NCBI GenBank assembly: GCA_015501075.1
Contig: JADNYJ010000393.1
Span: 1 to 30,074, forward strand
Direction of reading: 5' to 3'
DNA from: Gymnopilus junonius
Taxonomy: Eukaryota; Basidiomycota; Agaricomycetes; Agaricales; Galerinaceae
Length of the DNA stretch: 30,074 nucleotides
Positions 18,814 to 29,426 of this stretch are shown here, in pieces. The translations under genes and the position numbers were made by a program. Each line of letters begins with the position of its first letter. Within the stretch, counting starts at the first letter, position 1. The notes beneath the pieces are model-generated. The model did no database searches. It was given only the letters and a program-made list of their open reading frames with translations, and was not told the DNA's origin.

Positions 18814-20245
18814 TCAATCCTCGTCACGCCCAGCGGCAGCACGCCCAGCGACGGCCCCGCCAAAATCAAGTTTCTGGGGTTTAATATCCTTCCCTTCATC
18901 TTCCTCCTCCTCTTCCTCATCACTATCACCCCCCAAGAGCTCGTGCTTCCAGCTCTTCCCCAGGTTCGAAGTACGAGATCTCACAGGCGACCTCGACCTC
19001 TCACCCCTCACAGGCGACCTGCTACTACTCCTCGTCCTCTTCTTCTCCATCTCCAGCGCACCATTATCACGCCTATGCTTTCCTCCCCGTCTAGCTTCCG
19101 GGAACAACATCTTGGCGTACAATGAATAGCCGGTGAGAAATCCGGGTGGTCGATGGGGAGCTTGGAAGCGGGCGGGGGCGAGTATGGTCTGTTCTCGGCG
19201 TGGTTGTAAAGCGGGTTGTTGTATACCCTGCGGACGCCACGGCTAGAGGAGAAAAAAGAAAGGCAGAGTAAGCTACATGGACAATAGAAAGAATACAGAG
19301 AAAGAAAGAGAGAGTGGGAGAGGGAGGGAGGGAGTAAAAGGAAACGAAAGGAAACAAGACGTACAACACATAAGTCATCGTAGGCTTTTCCCCTCCAGGC
19401 GTTTGAGGGCTCGGATCGGCACTGCTGACGGTAACACTCGCACTCGGGCTACGGGACACATCGCTGCCGCGCACGTGTTTCTCAGGCGTAGCGAGGAATG
19501 GGTTATCAGGAGAGTCTCGGAACGCAACGCCCCCGCGCCTGGGAGGCGTCGATGCGAGTGTTTGCGAACGCGTTTGACGCCGGGGAGTGGATGGGGTGGA
19601 GGCGGATAGGGAGAAGACACGCGCTGGTGAGGGGGAATCTGCTGTTGTTGCGTGGTCTTCTTGTTCTTGGTGGACAGGGAGGGCGAGAGTTTGTGAGACG
19701 GCTTTGCGATGCGAGGGTGGGGGAGAGACGGGGGCTATAGCGGCTGCGGCTGCGGCGGCTTGGGCTTGAAGGCGCCTGTAGAGCAGAGGAGCTCCTTGTG
19801 ATGATGACTTGGAGGTAGATGTACCGGCGGTAGCAGCAGCGGTGCTCGTCGTCGAGGACCCGACAACTTCCGGAGCTTGAGCCTGCTCAGCTGAATCCGA
19901 CCCAGCAGCACCATCACCGAGCCAAAACGCCTCTTCGTCAGCATCAGCCTCTCTGGCATCTCCCACTCTTCTTCTCTTATGCTGACGACGAGAAACCGCC
20001 AGCTCATCGGCGCTATCAGCATCGCCAACGCGGTCGTCATCGCTTGACAACCCGACATGGGAGTCGTCATCGCTATCGCTCTCCACAGACCCCTTGGACT
20101 TGCCTCTCGCGTGCCTCCTGCGGGTCCTGGGTGGGGTGGGCAGCGATGCGAGAGATGCGGTTGATGCAGAGCGTTTGAGTGGCCTGCGAGAGGGTGGGCT
20201 GGGGATTCCTGGCATGCCCAGAGCCACAGGGGACGAATCGAGCAT
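18814..20245 (-). CDS. conserved low-complexity protein, probably nuclear; one frame break
   Basis: Exon 1 is 20245-19365, starting at ATG (MLDSSPVALGMPGIPSPPSR). A 122-nt intron follows (19364-19243, GTACGT..CTCTAG, very pyrimidine-rich), then exon 2, 19242-18814. The splice gives TYVFRGVRRVYNNPLYN, the most conserved-looking block. Exon 1 is Ser/Pro/Ala-rich with LPTPPRTRRRHARGKSK, acidic DSDDD clusters, KRRR signals and a poly-Ala run. Exon 2 continues KLPIDHPDFSP and then, after one apparent missing base near 19130, GYSLYAKMLFPEARR, RS-type SRSPVRGERSRSPVRSR and an EEEEEEDEGKD stretch. About 436 residues. Basic clusters, RS repeats and acidic runs suggest a nuclear, phosphorylation-regulated protein. 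I do not recognise the family and give no function. The frame break fits GGG read as GG (CCG|GGC) and may be an assembly error. Confidence 0.6.
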
Positions 20246-21641
20246 TTGGGGGACGCGGTATAGGAAAAAGTATGTTCAGTTTTTTGGCAGATGGATTGTG
20301 TAGATGTGTTACGGGCACTGGAGGTAAGTTTCGTTGTTCAAGGGGTAGCGCAGAGATTTTGAAAGGAGGACAAAGACAAGGGCCACAGCGCGACGAAAGA
20401 ACAATGACCGCGAGTTCATAATATGCCAAAATAATCGCATAGCCACAGTGAAGCCTTGCCACGTGATCCGAACGCGTGCCACGGGCTACATACGCGTCTC
20501 GACACCTCGTCTCGGACTCTCGGGGATCTTTCTTTCGACCCATCGTTATACATTAAATGTCCACCTAGATACTTGTAATTACTGCTTATGATTTCGTTCT
20601 GCTGTTTCCCCTAAAATAGTCTTGGGACTTGCCTAATTTTTTATGCCCAGCTGGTGTTTCTGCAAGAAACAGTAGAAAGATGTCAGATGATGTGGTACTG
20701 TTTCTTAAATAAACACTAGTCAGTGCCAGCAGTGATATATGTTGATACTTACAGTCTTTTTTAATTGGAGAATACTCGAACTCTTGTTTTGTTTGTTGCC
20801 CAATTCCAGACCTAACACCAAAACCACATTCCGCGTACTTAGTACTCAGTCCTCTACTAAGTAATCTTTACTTACTCTATGTCATTCGGTATTACCTTTC
20901 TAAGGATATAGACCATGATTTATCAGGTTCTTAATGACATGTTCTCTCTCATGCTGGGGTTGTCAGTTGTTATCCGTAGTCAATGTTAGGAAATAGTGAT
21001 AGCGATAGTGATAGCATTATACACAGCACTGACCCATCCCAGGCCGCCGTGTCCCGAAAGTTATCCCGATACAGGCCAGCTAATTACATATCTTCGCTTC
21101 CGGACCTTGAGTATCACGACCACACCAAGCAATCCACCCAGCTCAATGAGCCTGGACGTCAATGTGGCCCTTTCAAACCAGGTATTTACGAGACTATCCA
21201 TGCACCACCAGTACATTCTCCATCACGGGCTATTACCCAATTCAAAGGCATGGATGGGACTAACACTGGGGTTTTTTCATAGACACTTAGCACTTCATGT
21301 GCGAATTTTGCGAGCAGGCCTGTGATTTCCCGTGACGCTAGCATAGTAATATGACTGCGATCGACGGGCTCGATTTCAACACCAGTTATGATAGGCTTTC
21401 TGCATAGACCCCAGCCTAGAGCCCATAGTGCAACGTACGTATGCATCTGAATTTAGATGGGTGTTGATATCGAACTCGCCTTTTATGTAGTCTCCTTACC
21501 TGTTATATTTATACAACCATTATCTCAATAGTGTGCTTATGGCCCAAAGGATATGTGCATACTCTATAGAAGAGTGTCAAAGAGAGATTTATTTATTTCG
21601 CAGTTATCTCTCAGTCTGTTCTATCATCCATCTACTAACCA
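20246..21641. other. intergenic region with two weak small frames
   Basis: About 1.4 kb. A plus-strand frame at 20983-21282 begins MLGNSDSDSDSIIHSTDPSQ, where the SDSDSD comes from a GATAGT/GATAGC repeat. A minus-strand frame at 21186-21446 has a real ATG and a less biased composition (GVEIEPVDRSHITMLASREI). They overlap on opposite strands, so at most one is real. I see no family match. The DRSHITM string is reminiscent of the D-x-x-H of alpha/beta hydrolases, but that is too short to call. Confidence 0.3.
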
Positions 21642-23516
21642 TTAGAGAGTCGAATCAAAGGCAAGTCCACGTTCAAACCTTCCTGGAGTGACTAATTCCA
21701 AAGAATGGTCGGGTCTCAGGAAGTTTACAGCCATCGGAGACATTGGCTCTGAAGCAATAGATGAGGCGCCTACCAACGAGGCTAAACTGGGTCCAAGTCC
21801 GAGTCGAGATTGCAATGGTTACCGTTCAACACGGAGGCTGAGAAATAAATCCATGCCCAAACTCAATTTCGACTTGCAGCAGTGATGCAGGAGTGAGGAC
21901 GTCCTGCACCGCTCTTCTCTTTGTGTCTCCACTCCTTCTTCTCGCGTCAATGAACCTCTTGATAAAAGCATCGTCAATAAAAGCAGGATTGGCTCCCTTC
22001 ACATAAACATGTGTCAACCCAGGCCATGAGCACATCCGGATCCCCTGCTGGTTCGGGATGAGCAGTTCCAAAAATGCTCTTATGAAATCCAAGGGAGCCC
22101 TCGCAAGGAAAGATACACGCCTGCTCCGTCGATACCTTTTCCATACATGGCTAAAATGGGTGAGGTTCGGCGCGTAGAAGAAGCACCAGTTCAGCTCAGG
22201 GAGAGACAGGAACTCGACGTTCATCGTCAGTTGCTCCGTGCCCTGGTTATCTCGCTAGGAGGACAAGCAAAGGCGAGCGTCGCGATGGGCTTGGAGCGTA
22301 TTTGGTTTCGTATCGGATGCATTTGAGGTTGGGTACGAGCATTCGGTCGAGCAGCGACGCTAGATTGTACGCCGCGTCCAGTAGGGTCAAGGAGTGGAGG
22401 TGCGGAAGGGAGATCAATCTCAAGGGCAGATGTATGAGATGGATCTGTCAACTCTATCCCAAGGTGTACCAGGTTGCTGCACTGCGCCAGCACAGCGTAC
22501 GCTTCGTTCAAGGTGAACCCACGATCCCGCCAGACCTGCGTGGAGTATATGATGTCCAGGCTTGTTAGCAAGCGCCAGGTTGATCTCGAGGTAAGGAATT
22601 AGAGAGGGGAATTGGATGAGATGCATCTCGCGGAGAGTCCTCGTTATAAGCAGCCCGCTACTTGTCCATTTCTTGTCTTGCTGATTGGCAGTCCCTCCCA
22701 ACTGGACGGTCATCCACGAACGACAGCCGGAGTGTCTCCAGCATGGGCAGCTGCTCTGGTGTGAGGGACGCGAAGAACGTGTAGAAGTAACCAGACGGCA
22801 ACGTCACCTCCAACACACGTATGCGGTAGAAAAACGAAATAAGCAGCACCAAGTAAGCCAAATAATCGTCTGCCGCAGTACCATCCCAGCTCGAAGATGT
22901 GACATAGAGCGACACAGAGAGCGGACGAGATCGTGAGCGGGTAAGCCATTGTCGGATAGCCGCTTGATGGAGGAACATCCTGGCTTGAAAAATTTCTCTA
23001 ACGTCTGGAAGGGAGATCGCAGGGTACGAGGGATATCTTTGGTAAGGGAATATGCAATGATGCCCAGAGATGAGGGGAATTGTAGGCTATGAATCGCCAT
23101 CGGCTGCAGACGAGGCCCAGAACCATAGGCGGCTGGGTTGGATCCATGACGGCATTATGTTCTACTGGAAGACAGAAGAGGAAGATCGACAAGAGTATAT
23201 CGTTGGGGAGAACTCTGACTGGAGAAAGTAGCACACGATGTTGTTGGATGACACTCTGAAGTCTGTCCCTTTCTGTCGTAAAGTGTTCCAACGCTCGCTG
23301 GCGAAATGTCATTTCCTTTTCAAAGTCAGCCATCCTGCGCTCAGGTTCCTGGAGATATTGCTCGATTTCGACCCTCTCAGCTTCATCTGGGACGTAGTTT
23401 GTACGTAATTCACGGCTCAATGGCGAATTGAATGCCCATGCCTAGATACCGCGAATCCGGTATGAGTTGAGTCCTGGCTAGCATGATAGATGGTTTGTAG
23501 GAAAGTTACTAACCAT
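21642..23516 (-). pseudogene. F-box pseudogene 2, broken by about six frameshifts
   Basis: Paralogue of 24170-26193. It starts ATG 23516-23514, followed at once by a 72-nt intron (23513-23442, GTTAGT..CTAG), then AWAFNSPLSRELRTNYVPDE. The N-terminal coiled segment (RRMADFEKEMTFRQRALEHF), the F-box LPNDILLSIFLFCLPVEHN and LGLVCSRWRFIAYNSPHLWA are intact. From LPK at about 23035 the frame changes repeatedly: near 23035, 22690, 22570, 22415, 22240 and 21830. In each case the paralogous residues continue in the next frame (FLHQAAIRQWL, TLREMHLIQFPSLIPYLEI, LTSLDIIYSTQVW, DAAYNLASLLDRM, LPELNWCFFYAPNLTHF). The end GRFERGLAFDSTL matches the tails of the other copies. Unlike pseudogene 1 it keeps CpG-rich codons and has almost no base-substitution stops. 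No single protein can be made beyond the F-box part, so it could express a truncated F-box of about 150 residues. Confidence 0.8.
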
Positions 23517-24169
23517 CGAAGTTACCGGAAGCCTCTGTGGATTTGACTTATGTAGGGGGTGAGGTGATGATCGTTTTTGTTAGAAAGTTGAATGAGCTTT
23601 AAAATTGAATTGATGGAATGATGGCTAGGAACGGTTTTTAATTTTGGCAAATTTTTAATATTTAATACCTTACCAATCTCAACCTCCTTCCAGCTTATGC
23701 GCGTTTATCTCTTCAACGTCGAATATCGATACACTAATTAATGAAATAGAAAATCCTCCTTTGTATTTAAGTACCTCGTGCCCAAGTCGACATTGTTGCC
23801 CAGTTGATTTGGTTTCGAAATGTGCACGTGAGCTGAACGCGTAGTATCAGAGCTCTTACTCAGCTTTCAGCGCGTCTCGGTCAAGTCTCGGTCTTCCGCA
23901 AGTTGAGACCCAGGGATTGATACATCTACATTTCATTTCTCCTTATCTTGATACTGGAAAGACAACTTATTTTATTCTAGCTTAAGATGCAAGAAGCGGA
24001 GCGTTGAATTTGCATTTACTGTTCAGTAAAATAATCGGTACTTATGAGTTACTTATTTCTATGAATAAAATCTTTATGAATTATAATAGCCTATGGGCTT
24101 AGACATGTATGACTGGAGGAGTTGAAGGCGGCTACGAATATTCCATAATTACAAATTATATACGAGCCA
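23517..24169. other. intergenic region upstream of pseudogene 2
   Basis: 653 bp, AT-rich, lying between the start of pseudogene 2 and the stop of the intact F-box gene, both on the minus strand. It would hold the pseudogene promoter and the downstream region of the intact copy. No supported gene or repeat seen. Confidence 0.4.
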
Positions 24170-26193
24170 CTAGTGGACTCCATCCGGTAATGTCTCCTGT
24201 CCATCCAAACCATCATGCGAACCTGTAGCCGACCATTGACGAGATAGGTCCCCAGAAAACCCACGATCAAATGTGCCTCCAACAGCAACAGCCAAATTCG
24301 GTCTCGGATTCTGTGAATCGAATCCCAGAAAGGATAGGAGGGGCCGGTGCGGATAAAGTAGCTGCGCGCCGCCCATCTGTGACGACTGGAAGTTAACTGC
24401 GCTCACCACCGGCGGTGGCAGGGGCGGGAGTGGGAGCGGCGGCAGCGTATATCGAGAATGAGGGGAAGAATATGAGAGAGAGGGAAAGGGGAACTCCCGA
24501 TTTAGAAACTGGTGATCAAACGGCAAGGGACGAGGTTCAATTTTGACGTGCTTCAAAGCTTGAACGGGGGTGTCGTGTTTCTGTCGCCCTCTTCCTCCTC
24601 CCGCTCGTCCTTCGACCAACCTCTGAACAAAATGATCATCCAAAGAATCAAGGCGCGCCCCCTTAATATGAACATGCGTTAACCAGGGCCATGAACATTT
24701 CCCATATCTATCCGGGATGAGAAATTCCAAAAATCCTCTAAGAAAATCTACAGGGAGCGCACGACAGGAAAATAAGTAAATTGTCTGCTCCGCCGCCACC
24801 CCCATAGCCTCGTGCCTAAAGTGTGTGAGGTTGGGTGTGTAGAAGAAGCACCAGAGTAGCTCATTCATAGTCAGAAATTCCACGTTAGTAACAAGCTTCT
24901 CTGTCCCCCAGTGGGTTTTGGATAGGAGCACGAGGAGGGGCGAACGCCTGAGATCAGTGGGGCAGAATTTGGTTTGATATTGTATGCTTTTTAGGATCGG
25001 CAATTCTATTCTATCGATGAGCGTTGCCAGGTGGTATGTGGCGTCCAAGAGAGTGATAGATTGGAGGTATGGTAAGTGAATCTTCCTTAATCCTGGAGGA
25101 TGAGTTGCACCAGAGAAGTCTGTCACCTCTATTCCCAATTCGACGAGGTTGACGCACTGGATAAGGACACTGTACGTGTCTTCAAGGCTCAACCCGCGCT
25201 CTTGCCAATAATTATGGACTTTGGAGTAGATGATATGCAGAGACGTGAGCGAGCTCCAAGGGATCTCGAGGTACGGGATGGTGAAAGGGAATTGGACGAG
25301 TTCCATTTCGCGGAGGGTGTGGACCTTGAACAGACCAGTGTTCCACCACTTTTCATCGTGGTGGTGCCACTTATGGCTGAGATTTCCAGGATGACCGTGA
25401 TAGAGAAACGTCAGGTGGATGGTCTCGAGCATAGGCAACTCCTCGGGAACGAGAGATGCAAAGAACGCGGAGAAGTCACCGGACGGTAACGCCACCTCGA
25501 GCGCCCGCAATCGATGGAAGATAGAAATCAGAAGGACCAAGTAATTCCTATAGTCGTCCGCACTTAACCCCCCAAAAGTATTCAGAACTGGCAGGTGGAG
25601 GGATACGGAAACCGGAAAGGGATGTGAGCGCGCAAGCCATTGGTGAATAGCTCCTTGGTGGAGGGCCATGCGGGTTAAGAAATGATCTTTGACGTCTTGG
25701 TATGTGATATCAGGATACGGAGGGTGTGTCGGGAAGGCAATGTGCAAAGATGCCCAAAGACGAGGCGAGTTATATGTTATAAATCGCCATCGGCGACAGA
25801 CGAGGCTTAGACTGAGGGGAGGCTCAGTTGGGTCCATAGTGGCGTTATGCGCGTCCTGGAGACAGAAGAGGAAGATCGTCAAGAGAATATCGTCAGGCAG
25901 GATGCGCAGTGGAGATATCAGAGCACGGTGCTGTAGAATGGTCCGCTCAAGCCTGTCTCTTTCTTCCTTGTGGTGGTCCAGCGCCCTTCGCAGAAACGTC
26001 TGCTTTCGTTTAAATTCTGCCATCGTGCTCTCATGTTGGTGGAGGAATTGCGTAATTTTGACCCTTTCTGTCTCGCCTGGAACGTGGTTGGTATGCAAGT
26101 GACTACTAGAAGGTGATTTGAGTGGTGGCTGTTATGAAAAGATAGTGAGCTGAGGATTCCCACAGAATGTCAGGTCCGGAGAATACTGACCAT
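24170..26193 (-). CDS. F-box protein, intact member of the local F-box family
   Basis: The start codon (26193-26191) is followed immediately by a 62-nt intron (26190-26129, GTCAGT..ACAG). The rest is one open exon, 26128-24170, about 653 residues. After PPLKSPSSSHLHTNHVPGET comes a charged coiled-coil-like segment (FKRKQTFLRRALDHHKEERD). Then come the F-box LPDDILLTIFLFCL and LVCRRWRFITYNSPRLWASL, and Leu-rich segments that look like degenerate LRRs (RALEVALPSGDFSAFF, TLREMELVQFPFTIPYLEI, LTSLHIIYSK, LLWCFFYTPNLTHF). The C-terminal 120 residues are Pro/Ser-rich (TLPPLPLPPLPPPVVSA). The expected role is substrate recognition in an SCF ubiquitin ligase through the F-box; the ligand is unknown. 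The only uninterrupted copy of three in 12 kb. The open frame alone has only a TTG near 26098, which supports the spliced start. Confidence 0.85.
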
Positions 26194-26702
26194 CGAAGTT
26201 GCTTGAATTCTGCGAGGATTTGTTTGGACAGTGAGATGATGGACGTCTTGGTTAGAGGGTCGTATGCCATTATGATTGCACTCACTCGAAGTCACTTCGT
26301 CACATGATACAGTACCATAGGAACGAGTCCCACTGGCAATTTGCCACAGTTGGGCTATAGAATCCCAAACACTTTCCAGGTCTAAACCGATTGCATATTT
26401 TCTTGGGTGCTCTGTATAAAACAATATACTCATATATGTTCTAGCTTAAATGATGTTTGGTGTACCAATCCCACCCTAAATTCGGTAATTCAGAACTGAG
26501 CGGCGGCATATGAGACCCAAAAAGAGTAGGAGTTAAGTAAAGTCCAAAAAAACCTAAGCAGAAAAAGGTTGTTATGATAGATAGGATATGATATATAATG
26601 GTATTGTACAAATGGGTATCCTTTATCTAAAACAATTTACTAAGCTAGGAATGTCACCGCACAAGTATCCTAAAAGACAAAATAAAGCAATGGACGCATA
26701 CA
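26194..26702. other. intergenic region between F-box gene and Stealth gene
   Basis: 509 bp upstream of the F-box gene and downstream of the Stealth gene. It has TATATAATGG near 26590-26599 and several poly-A/T stretches but no supported frame. The minus-strand frame at 26170-26433 overlaps the F-box start codon and intron and is judged to be leader sequence. Confidence 0.4.
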
Positions 26703-29426
26703 TCATATACACGATAGCTGCCGGTGATCTATAACTGGTAAGGGAGTTGTTTCGTCCCTCTCAAACGCCATTTTGCGAGGCCATCTGCCGTTCATCCACG
26801 ACTGAAGCGCTTTGTCCAAATCCGCCACGCTCCTGGGGTCAGTTGTGGCAAGGTCGTCGTTTATACAAAGTAAAGCAAGGTTCTTCTCATGCAGGTCAAG
26901 AATTCTAAGGCGCTCAGCTACGTCGTACGCCCCGCTGGCCCCAAAGAATTTGTTTGGGGTAGCCCCCAGCACATAAGAGTATCGTTGAATCAAACGAAGT
27001 GCAAATAGACGTGAATTTGCTGGATATGGGAAAGTGAGTAGAGACGAAAGAGTGAGGGGCAAGTGTGGCGGTGTATTGGAAAAGTTGGAAGCGGATTCGG
27101 AATGCGAGGTAGATTTAGGAGGAAGGAAGGCCGAAAGGCCAGAGGAACCAGAGGAATTAATCAGTGCAGAGATGACTAAAGACCGTGGAATAAGTCAAGC
27201 AGAAGAGTGGATGACACACGACAAGAAAGCTCACTACAGTCACCGCAAGTCGGTTTGTCTACCATGATTCGTTTGAGTAAATCTGCGGCAGATTCGTTGG
27301 AATCATTGCCAAAGCATTCTTCGTTCACTACTGTGCAAACAGTGCGGGGTGTCTGGTCCTCCGAAAGAGGAGCCAGATCAGGCCAGCCATCTTGGTTAAG
27401 AGGTAGTGGATAATGATTTTTTAGCGGGAGGTAAGTATAGGCGTAACCATCGGAAGAAACTAAAAGATTTCAGTGCTAAGATCAAAATTTCCCAAAGAAA
27501 GATCACGCACCAAAAGCATAGTTAGTAATACCAGAATCCGGAAGTTTCGCTGCTTTCAGGTTCTCCATAGCAGTTAACCTGCTTTCCCGTTGCGGCCAAG
27601 GCACTTTCGTACTTGACTGTCCGCTTTGTGCACCAATTTCGAGCCACATCTTATGCTTTTCTCCTCGAGTAACAAACCCTTTCTTGCCACCCCACTTCGC
27701 GACGACCCAACTCCATAAAAGTGCCTGAGAAATAAAAGCAAGCTTCATTCTAGCCGCGGAAGAAAAATAGAAAAGGAATAAAACGTACCTCTCGATGTCT
27801 TTCAACTATGAAGTGGGTTGCTAGCCATAGGGTATGGGATTCGGGCCTGGCGGCGTCTTGACCGCGGAATCTACTAGTCGCTGTGCTAGAGAATGCGGAC
27901 GGAAAGGCGAGACTGGCCTCATGAAGCAAGGGAAGAGGTAACGAACGGGCATTGTGAACGAGATAGGGACGACCTCTGGAGCCGAAGCGTTCCGATAGGC
28001 CTAAAAACACGGAGTGAACGGTCAGCATCACAGACTGTAAGAGATGAGAGAAACTTGCGGGAATCAGCAGTTTCCAATCCTCGCCACTCCGACCAGCCCG
28101 GTGGACTCGCATGATTCCCTGAAGGGTTCACCAGCAGATCGGGCTGCAATTGGAGTACGGGGCCATGAATCGGTGAGTAGAAAGACGACGTGGGAAGTGG
28201 GAGCAAGAAATAGTTGTCGTCCATGACAAAGACCCTAGTATGATAACAGGGGATTAGACTACAAAAAGGATACACAAGAAGAACGTACGTATTCTCAGAT
28301 ACGTCATCAGGAGGTAGGTTGGCGAGCTGGCTCTCAACTGCCATACTGTAAGGCAAAAATTGAGTCCTAATAATTTGGAGAAATGGACAGCAGATTGACC
28401 TGTTAAAGGTAGGGAGCGAGGCTTCTCGCCAGGCAACGAGGTCCGCATTGGAAATCAAGTCGTTCGAAGATGAAGGTAAAAGACGGAAGATGTCGACATC
28501 TATAAGGTTGTGTGTTAGTCAACAGGGAAGATCAAGGAGCTAAAGCTAGGCTCTCATCGACGACAGCCGAAACATTCAAGCTCACCATGATGTAACGTAA
28601 GGCTCGGTGCCTGGTCATCGGCCATCCATAGGTCTAGCCACTGGGGAACCTGGCCCAATCGTATTCCATATTTAACTCCCTTCCCTTCCCCCTCGTATGG
28701 TGGTAGTGGCAAAGAGAAACTATTCGCTACCAAATGAAACATACTTTGTTTCCAGCCTGCGGTGGCCGTCTTCGCTGACCGTAGCGAGTAACGCAGTTCG
28801 TCGTGTTGCCTAAACTGTTTTTCCATATTGGACGAACTGGGTGGGCGCTGAGGTGCTGCCAGTGGATGGGCCTCCCGCGCGGCACGGTGAAGAGGGTCAC
28901 TGGAGTGTGAAAGCATATTAGAAGCAAAGATACTCCGATAACGGTCGGAAAGATTACCTCCCATTCACCCAAGTCCAAACGAAATCTACCCTTGGTTCCT
29001 CCAATTTAAGTGCTAAGCATGCCCCGACCATGTCCCTGCAGTTATCCACTCTTCTAGACATTCATCCGATATAGCCTCATGAGACGCTATCCTGCGCACA
29101 ACGGTATCTGCTGGTACTGGATCGCCGGGAGTGAAAATTAGATACAAATTGGAAGAGTTTAATGGGTGAAAATAAGGGTTGGCGAACTGGACAGTGAGAA
29201 GCCGGAAGTGAGGTGTAAGTATTTTGTTCAGCAGTAGAAAGGTCGAGGTAGCAGTATGAAGTGAAAGGGGAAGTTCCCTATTAAAATACAACACGAAAGC
29301 GAGGAAAAGGACAATGATTATGAAGGCAAGACGCCTGCGAAGGTTTGAGGAGACCAAGAAGGAACGACGATGGCGGATGGACGGCAAAGAAGGAGAGATA
29401 GCTTCAACGTCATAAGGTAGGGGCAT
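26703..29426 (-). CDS. Stealth-domain phosphotransferase, XPT1-like (xylosylphosphotransferase family)
   Basis: Nine exons: 29426-28958, 28899-28586, 28499-28400, 28345-28289, 28234-28059, 28000-27789, 27724-27511, 27459-27235 and 27175-26703. All joins are in phase. The N-terminus has a basic segment and a membrane span (LAFIIIVLFLAFVLYFN), giving a type II Golgi-like topology. Stealth blocks in order: CR1 VDFVWTWVNGSDP, CR2 HDELRYSLRSAK..GQVPQWLDLW, CR3 FVMDDNYFLLPLP, RPYLVHNAR, SRFRGQD and HFIVERHRE, then CGDCIISALINSSG and the CR4-like ALLCINDDLATTD. Stealth proteins transfer sugar-1-phosphates from nucleotide sugars; the fungal group includes Cryptococcus Xpt1, which adds xylose-phosphate to mannose on glycoproteins. 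The donor sugar here is inferred, not shown. Exon 1 has one apparent missing base near 29022-29036 (C4 or C3 run on the plus strand), between CLEEWITAG and LKLEEPRVDF. One intron (28058-28001) is GC-AG. Confidence 0.85.

Noticed and set aside
18773..19129. Plus-strand frame of 118 codons
   Set aside because: Antisense to exon 2 of the nuclear-protein gene; its Ser/Pro/Leu content mirrors the acidic and RS codons on the other strand.
20073..20543. Minus-strand frame of 156 codons starting MGRKKDPRESE
   Set aside because: Overlaps the start and first exon of the nuclear-protein gene in another frame and has no motif; more likely leader sequence.
27996..28036. A 31-nt GT-AG intron in the Stealth gene (GTGATG..TTTAG)
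   Set aside because: Shorter than any other intron here; the GC-AG alternative is 58 nt and gives a better protein join.
28991..29100. An intron instead of a frame break in exon 1 of the Stealth gene
   Set aside because: The only GT..AG solution that restores frame removes the CLEEW segment, which looks conserved; a one-base deletion is simpler.
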